A stretch of DNA of 34,524 bases from an uncultured Saprospiraceae bacterium (GCA_937997635.1 CALLFA010000214.1:1-34524); one strand, 5' to 3'. Shown: positions 17,665 to 26,656, counted from the first letter of the stretch. The notes: a model not told the origin generated them from the letters alone. A program made the numbers and translations.

Positions 17665-19023
17665 ATGGATATCAAAAACAGTGTTTTAGAAACAATAGGC
17701 AATACGCCACTCATCAGGCTAAATAAAGTAGCATCAACGATACCTGCGACTGTACTTGCTAAAGTAGAGACGTTTAATCCTGGTAACTCCATTAAAGATA
17801 GAATGGCTCTTAAAATGGTGGAAGATGCAGAAGCTAGAGGAGATCTAAAACCTGGTGGAACAATCATAGAATGTACTTCTGGAAACACTGGTATGGGACT
17901 TGCTTTGGCTGCATGTGTCAAAGGGTATAAATGTATTTTTACAACAACAGACAAACAGTCTAAAGAGAAAATGGATATTCTAAAAGCAGTTGGTGCAGAA
18001 GTCATCGTGTGCCCTACGAATGTCAGTGCAGATCATCCAAGCAGTTATTATTCAGTAGCAGAAAGATTGTCCACAGAAATACCAAATTCGTTCTGGTGTA
18101 ATCAATACGATAATCTGTCTAATGCACAGGCTCATTACGAAAGTACAGGCCCGGAAATCTGGAAACAGACGGATGGAAAGGTTACGCATCTTATTGTTGG
18201 AGTTGGCACAGGTGGTACGATATCTGGTACAGCTAAATATTTAAAAGAACAGAATCCTGACATTAAAATATGGGGAGTAGATACCTATGGTTCTGTATTC
18301 AAAAAGTATCATGAAACTGGTGAATTTGATGAGAAAGAAATCTATCCATACATCACAGAAGGCATTGGTGAAGACATCTTACCGAAGAATGTAGACTTTT
18401 CTGTCATTGATCACTTTGAAAAGGTGACAGATAAAGATGGTGCTATTTACGCAAGACGATTGGCTAGAGAAGAAGGCTTACTCTTAGGCTACTCTTGCGG
18501 TTCTGCAATGGCTGGTTTAATTCAGTTAAGAGATAAGTTGACTAAAGACGATGTTGTCGTCATCATTTTTCATGATCACGGCAGCCGGTATGTTGGTAAA
18601 ATTTACAATGACGAATGGATGAGAGAACGAGGATTTTTAGAAGCGGATATGAAAGTGTCAGATTTGTTAGAAGCAAAGACAGGTGAAGCGTTTATTCACG
18701 TAAGTAAAGAATCAACAATAAAGGATACGCTAAACATTATGAAAGAGAAGAACATTTCTCAGTTGCCAGTAATGGCCGGCGATCAAATAGTTGGTTCTAT
18801 AAATGAAACTGATGTCTTGAGTTTTATTTTAGATAACCCATTGAAAAATGCTGATAAATCAGTTGAAGAAATATTGCGAGATCCTTTTCCGGAAGTGACT
18901 ACTGAGGTTCCTGTATCAGAATTGAGCAGATATTTCACTAAAGACATCTCTGCTGTCATCACTAAAGATTTGATGGGACAACATCAAGTGATTACGCAAT
19001 ATGATATCATTCAGAGTATGTAA
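17665..19023 (+). CDS. Cystathionine beta-synthase / cysteine synthase with CBS domains
   Basis: The protein has 452 residues and is PLP-dependent. Seen: IGNTPLIRLN (11-20), the Schiff-base Lys44 in NPGNSIKDRMAL, SGNTG (72-76) for the substrate, and GTGGT (181-185) for the PLP phosphate. A linker near 330 leads to two CBS domains (about 335-390 and 395-452). Fold and length match bacterial cystathionine beta-synthase, which joins serine and homocysteine; O-acetylserine sulfhydrylase activity is possible. I chose ATG 17665 over the TTG at 17656 because the family starts just before the IGNTPL helix and the TTG is part of the -7 box. The CBS domains suggest control by an adenosyl ligand. Confidence 0.9.
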   Translation: MDIKNSVLETIGNTPLIRLNKVASTIPATVLAKVETFNPGNSIKDRMALKMVEDAEARGDLKPGGTIIECTSGNTGMGLALAACVKGYKCIFTTTDKQSKEKMDILKAVGAEVIVCPTNVSADHPSSYYSVAERLSTEIPNSFWCNQYDNLSNAQAHYESTGPEIWKQTDGKVTHLIVGVGTGGTISGTAKYLKEQNPDIKIWGVDTYGSVFKKYHETGEFDEKEIYPYITEGIGEDILPKNVDFSVIDHFEKVTDKDGAIYARRLAREEGLLLGYSCGSAMAGLIQLRDKLTKDDVVVIIFHDHGSRYVGKIYNDEWMRERGFLEADMKVSDLLEAKTGEAFIHVSKESTIKDTLNIMKEKNISQLPVMAGDQIVGSINETDVLSFILDNPLKNADKSVEEILRDPFPEVTTEVPVSELSRYFTKDISAVITKDLMGQHQVITQYDIIQSM

Positions 19024-19198
19024 AACAACCAATGTTGTTTATTGATAGACCTAGAATGTGTCTTATGACCTCAGTGTATCGTCATTGCTGCTGAGATACC
19101 ATCATGACATCTAATGGAAATATTCATTCATTCAATTTTAGCATTTAATTTTAGATCTCCAATTGATGTCCGTACTTTCAACTCAAGTTGTATGTCGT

Positions 19199-19696
19199 AT
19201 GGATAGATTCATAACAGTTGTAGATAAGATCAATGATTGGGTCGGGAAATCAGTATCGTGGTTGTCTTTGTTGCTCGTACTGCTGGTCTGTTTTGATGTG
19301 GCTCGAAGATTCTTGCTGAACCGTACCGATGCATGGATAATGGAGGTCCAATGGCACATGTTCGGTATGATATTCTTATTGGGAGCAGCATATACTTTCA
19401 AAGAATCAAAACATGTCAGAGTGGATTTATTTTATACTGACTTTGATCCGAAAAGTAAGTCTTTAGTAAATATTGTCGGTGGATTGATTTTATTGATTCC
19501 ATTGTGTGTATTGCTCATTTATGTGACTGTTGGTTATGCTTATGACTCTTATTTGCTAGGAGAGACATCGCCTGATCCTGGTGGACTCCCCTACAGGTTT
19601 ATTATAAAATCAATGATCCCAATCGCGATGGTATTGCTGTTATTGCAAGCAATTGCAGAAGTATTGAGAAGTATACAAAACTATAAAGCTCACTGA
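19199..19696 (+). CDS. dctQ: TRAP transporter small permease (DctQ type)
   Basis: The protein has 165 residues with four membrane segments. VFDVARRFLLNRTDAWIMEVQWHMF-like spacing and the FKESKHVRVDLFY loop are characteristic of DctQ. It partners DctM in a sodium-driven uptake system that takes its substrate from a periplasmic binding protein. I favour ATG 19199; starts at 19163 (TTG) or 19166 (ATG) would add 11-12 residues. It overlaps dctM by 1 nt (TGATG). Confidence 0.88.
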   Translation: MDRFITVVDKINDWVGKSVSWLSLLLVLLVCFDVARRFLLNRTDAWIMEVQWHMFGMIFLLGAAYTFKESKHVRVDLFYTDFDPKSKSLVNIVGGLILLIPLCVLLIYVTVGYAYDSYLLGETSPDPGGLPYRFIIKSMIPIAMVLLLLQAIAEVLRSIQNYKAH

Positions 19697-20988
19697 TGGA
19701 GATTATTGCAATTTTATTGTTCATCAGTATTCTTGTCCTCATACTTTACGGATATCCCGTTGCCTTTACGTTGGGCGGATTATCTGTGATATATGCCATT
19801 TGCTTTATCGATCCAGTTAACTATTCGGCTATTCCACCCAGATTAATGGGTATCGTGACCAATTATGTACTGATAGCAGTACCTCTATTTATTTTTATGG
19901 GCATCATGTTAGAGAGGTCGGGCCTAGCAGAAAGTTTGTTGGAGACGATGGCAATTCTCTTTGGCTCAGTCAAAGGCGGTTTGGCAATTTCTGTGGTACT
20001 TGTAGGAGCATTATTGGCAGCTTCAACAGGGATTGTAGGAGCGACAGTTGTTACAATGGGACTGATTAGTTTGCCAACGATGCTTAAGCGTGGGTATCAA
20101 CCAGAATTAGCTACTGGTACAATAGCGGCTTCTGGTACATTGGGTCAGATCATTCCACCTTCTGTAGTTTTAGTATTATTAGGCAGTGTATTGAATGTGC
20201 CAGTCGGCGACTTATTCAAAGCGGCAATTGTGCCAGGTGTACTGCTTGTTGCGATGTACATTCTTTATATATTAGTTGCCGCTCATCTGAAGCCTGAAAT
20301 TGCCCCAGTCATTCCAGCAGAAGAAATAAAAGCCTTTAAAGCAAATGATTTTCTACGTAAATTAATCGTCGCCTTCATTCTACCTCTGTTGCTGATCGTA
20401 GCAGTACTAGGTTCTATATTTGCTGGTATAGCCTCTCCTACTGAAGCTGCTGGTGTTGGCGCATTAGGAGCCATTTTACTGACAATCCAACAAGGAAAAT
20501 TCAGTCTTTCGATTTTGAAAGAAGTGATGCAGGAGACCACCTTATTGACGAGCATGGTTTTTATGATTCTGATAGGCGCTACAGTTTTCTCATTTGTGTT
20601 TAGGCAGTTAGAAGGAGATCTGTTTTTAATAGAATTGATTCAGGAATCTAATTTGTCGACGTATGCATTTCTATTTATGGTAATGTTCGTTGTTTTTATT
20701 GCAGGATTTTTCATTGATTTTATTGAAATCATATTCATTATTGTACCACTTGTTGCACCAATTTTTATTGTATTAGATGTTGACCTGATATGGGTTGGCA
20801 TTTTACTGGCCATTAATTTGCAAACCTCATTTCTTACACCGCCTTTTGGGTTCTCATTATTCTATCTTAAGGGAGTAGCCCCAGATAGTGTCACTACCCA
20901 GCAGTTGTATAAAGGGATTATTCCATTTCTTGTCATTCAAGCAGTTATTTTATTGTTGGTAGCCATTTTTCCAAAGATGTTATTGTAA
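19696..20988 (+). CDS. dctM: TRAP transporter large permease (DctM type)
   Basis: The protein has 430 residues with about 12 membrane segments, the usual DctM length. Typical motifs are visible: GYPVAFTLGG near the N-terminus, ASGTLGQIIPPSVVLVLLG in the middle, [13 protein letters not shown], and LQTSFLTPPFGFSLFYLKG near the C-terminus. It forms the membrane transport subunit with DctQ. The matching binding protein is at 21498-22619 on the other strand. Confidence 0.95.
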   Translation: MEIIAILLFISILVLILYGYPVAFTLGGLSVIYAICFIDPVNYSAIPPRLMGIVTNYVLIAVPLFIFMGIMLERSGLAESLLETMAILFGSVKGGLAISVVLVGALLAASTGIVGATVVTMGLISLPTMLKRGYQPELATGTIAASGTLGQIIPPSVVLVLLGSVLNVPVGDLFKAAIVPGVLLVAMYILYILVAAHLKPEIAPVIPAEEIKAFKANDFLRKLIVAFILPLLLIVAVLGSIFAGIASPTEAAGVGALGAILLTIQQGKFSLSILKEVMQETTLLTSMVFMILIGATVFSFVFRQLEGDLFLIELIQESNLSTYAFLFMVMFVVFIAGFFIDFIEIIFIIVPLVAPIFIVLDVDLIWVGILLAINLQTSFLTPPFGFSLFYLKGVAPDSVTTQQLYKGIIPFLVIQAVILLLVAIFPKMLL

Positions 20989-21086
20989 TTCTATTGAAAC
21001 CATGATTGCCAATTAACACTTGTTTATTTATTTAGATGTGTGCACATTTTCTTGTTGTTCTATGAATGTTCATTCGTCTTACTTTT

Positions 21087-21418
21087 ATGAATGCACCTAC
21101 AACTTCTAATGAATCTGAGTACTTGTTGTTTCTGCTGATTTATGCGTCTCATGTAGACTTGAATTTTCTCCAGAAGAGCGAAAAAGCCTCAAGAATCAAT
21201 TTCCAAAAAGTTTTTCGAAAGTTGAACAGCAGTTTAATGCTCTCAGCGAAGCAGACCAGATCATCATGCTTACTGATGGCATGCTGAATCCAGCCTTTAA
21301 AGCAAAAGCAGATGAGTATGAAAAATTATTGCAAAATCACTTTTGGGTGGATGGTAAATATTGTGTTTTTGAAAAAGCTTTTTTAAAGTTCTATAGACAA
21401 TTAAGTTCTGCTGTATAA
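21087..21418 (+). pseudogene. Frameshifted paralog of the small TerB-like protein
   Basis: From ATG 21087 the frame reads SEYLLFLLIYASHVDLNF and then goes out of frame. Reading -1 after the T run at 21164-21167 restores SPEERKSLKNQFPKSF and continues to a TAA at 21416-21418. That gives 110 residues in all, against 109 for the intact paralog at 8459-8788. Shared features are FLLxxASHxDLxF, the EEMGEF/ALSEAD region, and xDGxxxxxEKxxLxF at the end. A missing T in the homopolymer explains it: a real mutation, an assembly error, or less likely a recoding site. The gene lies between dctM and the convergent dctP. Confidence 0.85.
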
Positions 21419-21497
21419 AGATAGATACTAGCTCTATATGCGTCAGAATATACCTGTCTTAATAAGCAAGAAAATACTAATGTATTACAAGATGGAT

Positions 21498-22619
21498 TTA
21501 CAGTTCTATGTCTTGATAATATACCTTTTCTGACACTGAAGACCAATTGGAAATATTATGTCTGAAAGCCTGAAAGGATTCGTAGGTTCGTTTTGTAAAA
21601 GCATCAGACTGCGCTAAATCCTCAATAGCCTCATCTGCATAGCTCCTCAAGGTTTGTAGAATCTCGTCACTAAAACGCCTGATTTCCACACCGTCTGTCT
21701 CTTTGATTTTAGCTAAATATTCACTGTTTCTTGCTTCAAATTCTGACAGTACCCAGTGGTTTAGTCGAAATGCTGCTGTTTTTACAATTGCTTTTAAATC
21801 GTTAGGCAATTCTGAAAAAGCTTGTTCGTTGATCATTATTTCTAATTCTGTACCTAATTCATGCCATCCTGGTGTGTAATAGTATTTTGCGATCTGTTGA
21901 AAGCCCATTTTAAAATCATGGTAAGGGCCGATCCATTCTGCAGCATCTATAATTCCTCTTTCTAAACCTGTGTAAATTTCGCCACCAGCAAGCAAAACGG
22001 GACTGCCTCCTGCCCTTTCGAGTACTTTGCCACCAACACCTGGCATTCTCATTTTTAAGCCTTTAAGGTCATTTACAGTGTTGATTTCACGATTGTACCA
22101 TCCTCCCATTTGCACCCCTGTGTTTCCACCCGGAATTGGAATCAATCCATAGTCTGCATACAATTCTTCCCACAGTTCAAGGCCTCCACCACTTATCAAC
22201 CATGCGTTCAATTGTTGTGCATTTAAGCCAAACGGTACAGAAGCAAAAAATTGAGCTGATGGTAATTTACCTGCCCAATAGTATGAAGCACCATGACCTA
22301 TTTGCGCTGCACCACTCCTGACGGTATCAAATACTTCCAAGGGTGGTACTAGTTCTCCGCCTCCATATACATGGATATCCAAACGTCCACCTGACATCTC
22401 TCTTATCCAGTTGGCAAAGTATACGCATCCCTCCCCTAATACTGGAAAGTTAGGAGGCCATGTCGTCACCATTTTCCACTTGAATTTTTTATCATAGCCA
22501 ATTGCCTTCCCCGTTGTTTGTGCTTGTACAGGTCTAAATGCTCTGATACCAAAAGGGAGTGCAAGAGTGCCTATTGCCAATCCTTTGAAAAATCGTTTTC
22601 GATTGAATCGTTTACTCAT
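21498..22619 (-). CDS. dctP: TRAP transporter substrate-binding protein (DctP type)
   Basis: The protein has 373 residues. The N-terminus reads NRKRFFKGLAIGTLALPFG with a likely cut after VQAQ, a Tat-like signal in which the second Arg is Lys. The mature part has the DctP pattern: LKGLKMRMPGVGGKVLERAG, with the Arg that clamps a substrate carboxylate, and GGEIYTGLERGIIDAAEWIG. YYYTPGWHELG places it close to the TakP-like group that binds 2-oxo acids or lactate (inference from recall). It is encoded opposite and convergent to dctQM, 84 bp after an aldolase-family gene, so the transporter is split over two transcripts. Confidence 0.92.
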   Translation of the reverse strand: MSKRFNRKRFFKGLAIGTLALPFGIRAFRPVQAQTTGKAIGYDKKFKWKMVTTWPPNFPVLGEGCVYFANWIREMSGGRLDIHVYGGGELVPPLEVFDTVRSGAAQIGHGASYYWAGKLPSAQFFASVPFGLNAQQLNAWLISGGGLELWEELYADYGLIPIPGGNTGVQMGGWYNREINTVNDLKGLKMRMPGVGGKVLERAGGSPVLLAGGEIYTGLERGIIDAAEWIGPYHDFKMGFQQIAKYYYTPGWHELGTELEIMINEQAFSELPNDLKAIVKTAAFRLNHWVLSEFEARNSEYLAKIKETDGVEIRRFSDEILQTLRSYADEAIEDLAQSDAFTKRTYESFQAFRHNISNWSSVSEKVYYQDIEL

Positions 22620-22703
22620 ACTTGAAAATAGTTAAATACTAGATAATGCCTTGTCTTATTTTGATAAAGAACAAAATCTTGTATTAATCTATATGACGTC
22701 AAG

Positions 22704-24041
22704 TTATATTTTTTTACGTCCTTCGAGTATTGTTAAGAACGATCGGCTTCTTATTTCATCCAAGCTTAAGCCAGTTGCTAATACTTCTTCTTCAGTGATG
22801 GCCCCGCTATTCAATCCTCTTAGAAAGTAGTTAAGTAAGCCTTGACCAGTAGCAGCATCATCAAAAACATCTCCGATCAATGTAGCACGAGCAGCTTTTT
22901 CAACAAATGTTTTTAATCTGTCGACGGCCTCCTCATAGCTCTCTAAGAAGAAGGCAAATACTGCTGCATACCTCATTGGTAGTTGGCCTGGATTCAAATC
23001 CCAGCCTTGGTAATAACCATTCCATAAGGAGTGTCGGATATGGTCATACCCTTTTTTCCAACCGCGATGTACGGTATCCCTATTTTCTTCTTTTTGAGCA
23101 TCAGTCAAATTATCTCCACGATGAGGGCCAATTGGCATTGTATTCGTTGCACCATCTGACAACCAAATCCCTGTGTGCCCCAATGCAACCTTAGTGACAT
23201 GATGCGCAAAATCACAAACAGGATGATTCATTTCCTGGTATTTGGCAGTAATGCTACAAGCTGCTGTATAGTCATATGTCCCAAAATGCATGGCAATACA
23301 TCTGCCTTCACTCGCTTTTAGAAAACGAGAGAGAGGATTCGTACCATCAATATCCATGATAGACTGTGTGGTCTCTACCATCATTTCCATTTTCAAAGAA
23401 TGGGCTGGTAATTGTAAATTAGACTCTAACAGTTCGAAACATTTGACCAAAGTTGTCACTTGCTGAGTAATGGTCACCTTAGGTAACATGACTACAAAAT
23501 TATTGGGAAGCTTACCGCCTGTTTGTCTGGCTAAAGTACTGATAAATATATCCAATGTTCTTAGACCTCGTTCTTTCATCTCTTCTGTAAACGGCTTTAT
23601 TCTGATCCCTATAAATGGAGGCAAGGTATTTTCTTGCATTCCTTTTGCTGTTTCCATAGCTGCCTGCACTGCAGTCTCATCTTCTTCATCATTTGATCGA
23701 TTGCCGAAACCATCTTCGAAATCAATTCTGAAATCTTCAACAGCTTCTCTCTCTAGTTTAGCACCAACTTTTTTATATACTCGTTCGGCTAGCTCATTTG
23801 GCAAATCAAAGACTTCTCCAAATGTTGAAACATCTGGGGCGTATTCACGAAACATGTGTAATGCTGTTGCACCCATCTTTTGGGCAAGGTTGTATTTGAA
23901 TAAATTAGCACCACCATAAACTGTGTGGACTGGTTGGCGATCTGGTCGATCACCAGGATATAATTGTTGGAAGGCATCATTCGCTTTTTTTAAGTCGGCA
24001 AATAGCTGATCTTTACTGTCGACAGAGATACTCAGTTTCAT
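22704..24041 (-). CDS. HpcH/HpaI aldolase / citrate-lyase-like family protein (DUF6986 type)
   Basis: The protein has 445 residues, a soluble TIM-barrel-like enzyme. Seen: DFRIDFEDGFG (about residues 101-112), IGIRIKPF, VVMLPKVT, KMEMMVETTQSIMD with acidic metal ligands, and MHFGTYDYTA, all features of the citrate lyase beta / HpcH superfamily acting on 2-oxo acids or acyl-CoA esters. It matches what I recall as the DUF6986 family, sometimes called 'phosphoenolpyruvate kinase'; I cannot give a reaction. Next to dctP, a shared role in 2-oxo acid use is a reasonable guess. Confidence 0.82.
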   Translation of the reverse strand: MKLSISVDSKDQLFADLKKANDAFQQLYPGDRPDRQPVHTVYGGANLFKYNLAQKMGATALHMFREYAPDVSTFGEVFDLPNELAERVYKKVGAKLEREAVEDFRIDFEDGFGNRSNDEEDETAVQAAMETAKGMQENTLPPFIGIRIKPFTEEMKERGLRTLDIFISTLARQTGGKLPNNFVVMLPKVTITQQVTTLVKCFELLESNLQLPAHSLKMEMMVETTQSIMDIDGTNPLSRFLKASEGRCIAMHFGTYDYTAACSITAKYQEMNHPVCDFAHHVTKVALGHTGIWLSDGATNTMPIGPHRGDNLTDAQKEENRDTVHRGWKKGYDHIRHSLWNGYYQGWDLNPGQLPMRYAAVFAFFLESYEEAVDRLKTFVEKAARATLIGDVFDDAATGQGLLNYFLRGLNSGAITEEEVLATGLSLDEIRSRSFLTILEGRKKI

Positions 24042-24453
24042 ATTACGCTTATTAATTTATTAATTCCCAACGTTCTTAAGCTTAATCATAACTCCATAGA
24101 GTTATGCATTTCAACTTTTAACATAGGCTTAGTTGGTCTTAGCAAAGAAACTTATAAATCGTGAATTGTTTTATGAATCTGGTTAAAATTTGATAATCTT
24201 CCGCAAAGTCTAGTTGGTAAATACAAAGTATTCTGTCGAATATGTATACCCCGCGTACTTGAGTGTGCCCCATTTGTTACTGCCCATTTTATCAATATCT
24301 ACGTTGCAAAGCCTTATAATAGCACCGCTATTCCTACGTTTTTACGCCTTGATGTAGAAAAAATGACCTCATAGTTAATAGCTCATACTCAAATCCGTTG
24401 GGTATATCAAACGCTAAGGATGTAAGCTTTTCAGACTTTAATCCGAGTAGTGT
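24042..24453. other. 412-bp gene-free region holding a palindromic element
   Basis: There is no supported gene. It lies upstream of the lyase gene and downstream of the GTPase operon, so both a promoter and a terminator are expected. The only clear structure is the imperfect palindrome at 24285-24365, listed separately. Confidence 0.6.
24285..24365. repeat. 39-bp imperfect inverted repeat (REP/MITE-like hairpin)
   Basis: Arms 24285-24323 and 24327-24365 face each other around ACC. The inner AATAGC/GCTATT and outer CATTTT/AAAATG match perfectly; overall about 25 of 39 positions pair. Neighbouring DNA outside the arms does not pair. It could be a mobile palindromic repeat, or act as a terminator for the GTPase operon that ends at 24454. 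Confidence 0.6.
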
Positions 24454-25437
24454 TTATGCTGCTATTTGATTGATGTAATAGGCTGATTTTAGAATGGCGT
24501 TTTTCAAACTTCCAAAGATGAGTTTAATGATTTCTTTATCTGTTTCTACCTTTTTATTGATCGGGAATTTAAAGGTTTGTACGAACTCTTGAGGTAAAGT
24601 AAATTTTTTGACATCTAGATAATAGGATATTTTGATTGTTATTAAATGTCCATCTTGTTGATCGGCCTTAATGATCAGTTTATTTTTGACCATTTCAGAT
24701 TTTTTAAAGTAATAATTTAGTAAGTTTTTATAGAATTCCTTATTACCATAAATAACGGTATCCGTGGGAAAAAGTAACTCAATGTTTTTAGTGTCTAGAG
24801 ACGTTTCGACACACATGTCATGTACCAACTTATGTATATTAATATGTTCAGCTTTGTCCAATAAAGTAGTTGGGTCAATATGGGTAAAGATGTTAGAGTG
24901 CGAAAATGAGTTTTCGATATGTGTTATTTCTGTTTCTATTTGATTAATGATATTGTCAATTTTAAATTGGTCATCTTTTATATAAGTGTTTACAGCTGTT
25001 AGAGACTCCAATGATTGTTTTATTCTTGTATTAGAATCTAAGACCATTTGATGAATAGCAGACACCACAAAGTCCATATATTTATTTTTGGTAGATAAAT
25101 ATTGACTTCTTAGCTTTTCATATTCCGCTTCAATAAGCAATGTATTTTGTTTGCTTTGGTCTATTGATTTTTGCTTATACACAGCAGTACGGTCATCCAT
25201 TATAATTTTAAAACCATTGGACTCAGTATGAAGGACTGTGTCAACAATGTAGGCTTTGTCAGCATAGTAAAACTCGTAAGCTTCAATAACTAAGTCGATA
25301 AGATATTCATAGCTATTTATTGAAGCGTAAAGAGGTAAGATATCTTCAATATGGTCTGCGCCATTTAAATCAAAGGGTAAATTATAATCTGTGATATACC
25401 CATTAGTATCTAATATAAAATAGAATGTTGTTTTCAT
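24454..25437 (-). CDS. Degenerate PAS/histidine-kinase-like protein of the GTPase operon
   Basis: The protein has 327 residues, soluble. Residues about 1-90 look like a PAS-type sensor (FYFILDTNGYITDYN). A helical region (90-200) includes DFVVSAIHQMVLDSN, where His129 is placed like a kinase phospho-acceptor but without the usual H-E-x-x-x-P-L. The C-terminal part (INIHKLVHDM; VIYGNKEFYKNLLNYYFKKS; KLIIKADQQDGHLITIKISY) follows the order of a HATPase domain, but the N-box lacks its key Asn and no G-boxes are seen. I infer a pseudokinase-like scaffold or sensor. It overlaps the GTPase gene by 4 nt (ATGA). Confidence 0.5.
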   Translation of the reverse strand: MKTTFYFILDTNGYITDYNLPFDLNGADHIEDILPLYASINSYEYLIDLVIEAYEFYYADKAYIVDTVLHTESNGFKIIMDDRTAVYKQKSIDQSKQNTLLIEAEYEKLRSQYLSTKNKYMDFVVSAIHQMVLDSNTRIKQSLESLTAVNTYIKDDQFKIDNIINQIETEITHIENSFSHSNIFTHIDPTTLLDKAEHINIHKLVHDMCVETSLDTKNIELLFPTDTVIYGNKEFYKNLLNYYFKKSEMVKNKLIIKADQQDGHLITIKISYYLDVKKFTLPQEFVQTFKFPINKKVETDKEIIKLIFGSLKNAILKSAYYINQIAA

Positions 25438-25928
25438 ATGGAAGTAAGTATAGTTCTTGCCAATTCTGTAAAAGCTTCATTTACATTTTCACCAGTTTTG
25501 GCACTTGTCAAAAATTTATAAGTATGTTTTCTATCTATATAATTTGAGTAATTTTCATCTTCTGCTAAATCGGATTTATTTGCGAGTATGATTTTATGTA
25601 GCGGTGAATTTGAAGTATCTAATTCGTTAAACACTTCTTGGAGCTTTTCATAGGTAGATGGCCGAGTAATATCGTAAACGCCAATGACTCCGCTAGAGCC
25701 TTGCAGATATTTTTTGAATAAGTCACTTTGAAAAATTTCACCTGCTAGATCCCATATCAACAAGTCTACTTGACCATCGCTAAAATTGATGCTCTTCTTA
25801 TCGACTTTTACACCGATCGTCGATTGGTATTCATCCGAAAATTTATTTTGAACGAATTGCCTGGTTAGAGAAGTTTTACCAACTCCAACCGAACCTAGAA
25901 GTACTATTTTAGCTACAATTTTTCGCAT
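25434..25928 (-). CDS. Ras/Rab-like small GTPase
   Basis: The protein has 164 residues, a single G domain. G1 is GSVGVGKTS (12-20), G2 is the Thr in QSTIG (T37), G3 is WDLAGE (59-64), G4 is NKSD, G5 is SAK. All nucleotide-binding residues look intact. The residue at the place of Ras Gln61 is Glu64, so basal GTP hydrolysis may be slow and need a partner. There is no C-terminal Cys for lipid attachment. Ras-like GTPases are known in bacteria (MglA and the Rup families), where Roadblock proteins are the usual partners. The gene upstream encodes a Roadblock/longin-like domain and overlaps it by 16 nt. Confidence 0.93.
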   Translation of the reverse strand: MRKIVAKIVLLGSVGVGKTSLTRQFVQNKFSDEYQSTIGVKVDKKSINFSDGQVDLLIWDLAGEIFQSDLFKKYLQGSSGVIGVYDITRPSTYEKLQEVFNELDTSNSPLHKIILANKSDLAEDENYSNYIDRKHTYKFLTSAKTGENVNEAFTELARTILTSI

Positions 25929-26653
25929 AATTTTTGAAAATGTTCTGTAAGATTAATTTCAATAATCTCAGTTTCAGTATTTGATAAAATTTTCTTGTGT
26001 TGACCTAGTGTATGTTCTTCAGCGAATTCTCTGATACCTTCCAAAATTTGTCCCTTAAAGTTAGCGTCGTTAAACCCCGTGAAAACCACAGAGAAATAGA
26101 AAGAGCCGTAGTCTTGTAAAAGTATTTTAAAATCACCATAATCAATCAAGCCCACTTCGCTCTCTTGTGAATCAAGGACAGTTTCCATGAACGATTTGAT
26201 TGCTGTAAACATACCTGCGATGATGTCTGGATCCGAAATTTCTTTCTTTGCATATTTAGCGATCAACAAACCAGATTCCTTATTGATCAACATAATTTCT
26301 TGAAATTCAGCTTTGTCAATAATATCTCTCTCCTTAGTAAACAATTGTTTCCAATAGGCAACAGAAGTCAAGTTTTTTGTCCCTTGTTGCATTTTTTGGT
26401 TGAGCTTTTCTATTTCGACCTGTATATACTTTTTGATCATTCGTCCCATGACAGGACCTAGAACATCTACAATCTCACTCTTTGCACCATTGATTTTTTG
26501 AGAAAAAAGTGCAGGATCATTGAGTTCATTTTTTAGTGCTTGTATTTCACTTAGGACCTCAATGCGCAAATCATCATTGATGCGATACAATTCTTCTTTA
26601 TCCTTAGAAAGGAGAATGGATCTTAATTGGTCTAATGCTCGTTCTTCAACCAA
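25913..26653 (-). CDS. Coiled-coil plus Roadblock/longin-like protein, likely GTPase partner
   Basis: The protein has 246 residues. The first 120 are charged and helical (ALDQLRSILLSKDKEELYRI; VLGPVMGRMIKKYIQVEI). Residues about 125-220 (EIMLINKESGLLIAKYAK; DPDIIAGMFTAIKSFMETVL; GLIDYGDFKILLQDYGSFYF) give a beta-beta-alpha-beta-beta order as in Roadblock/longin domains. From memory, the same segment order (LRxLL.., VLGPxxxxxI, LIxxESGLLxxH, GMxTAIxxF) occurs in the N-terminal part of some OmpA-family proteins; there is no OmpA domain here. It probably senses or regulates the GTPase encoded next to it (inference). Confidence 0.65.
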   Translation of the reverse strand: MVEERALDQLRSILLSKDKEELYRINDDLRIEVLSEIQALKNELNDPALFSQKINGAKSEIVDVLGPVMGRMIKKYIQVEIEKLNQKMQQGTKNLTSVAYWKQLFTKERDIIDKAEFQEIMLINKESGLLIAKYAKKEISDPDIIAGMFTAIKSFMETVLDSQESEVGLIDYGDFKILLQDYGSFYFSVVFTGFNDANFKGQILEGIREFAEEHTLGQHKKILSNTETEIIEINLTEHFQKLCEKL

Positions 26654-26656
26654 AAC

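Noticed and set aside
19023..19040. Small hairpin (AAACAAC-CAAT-GTTGTTT) after the cystathionine synthase stop
   Set aside because: A 7-bp AT-rich stem with no T tract; too weak to call a terminator.
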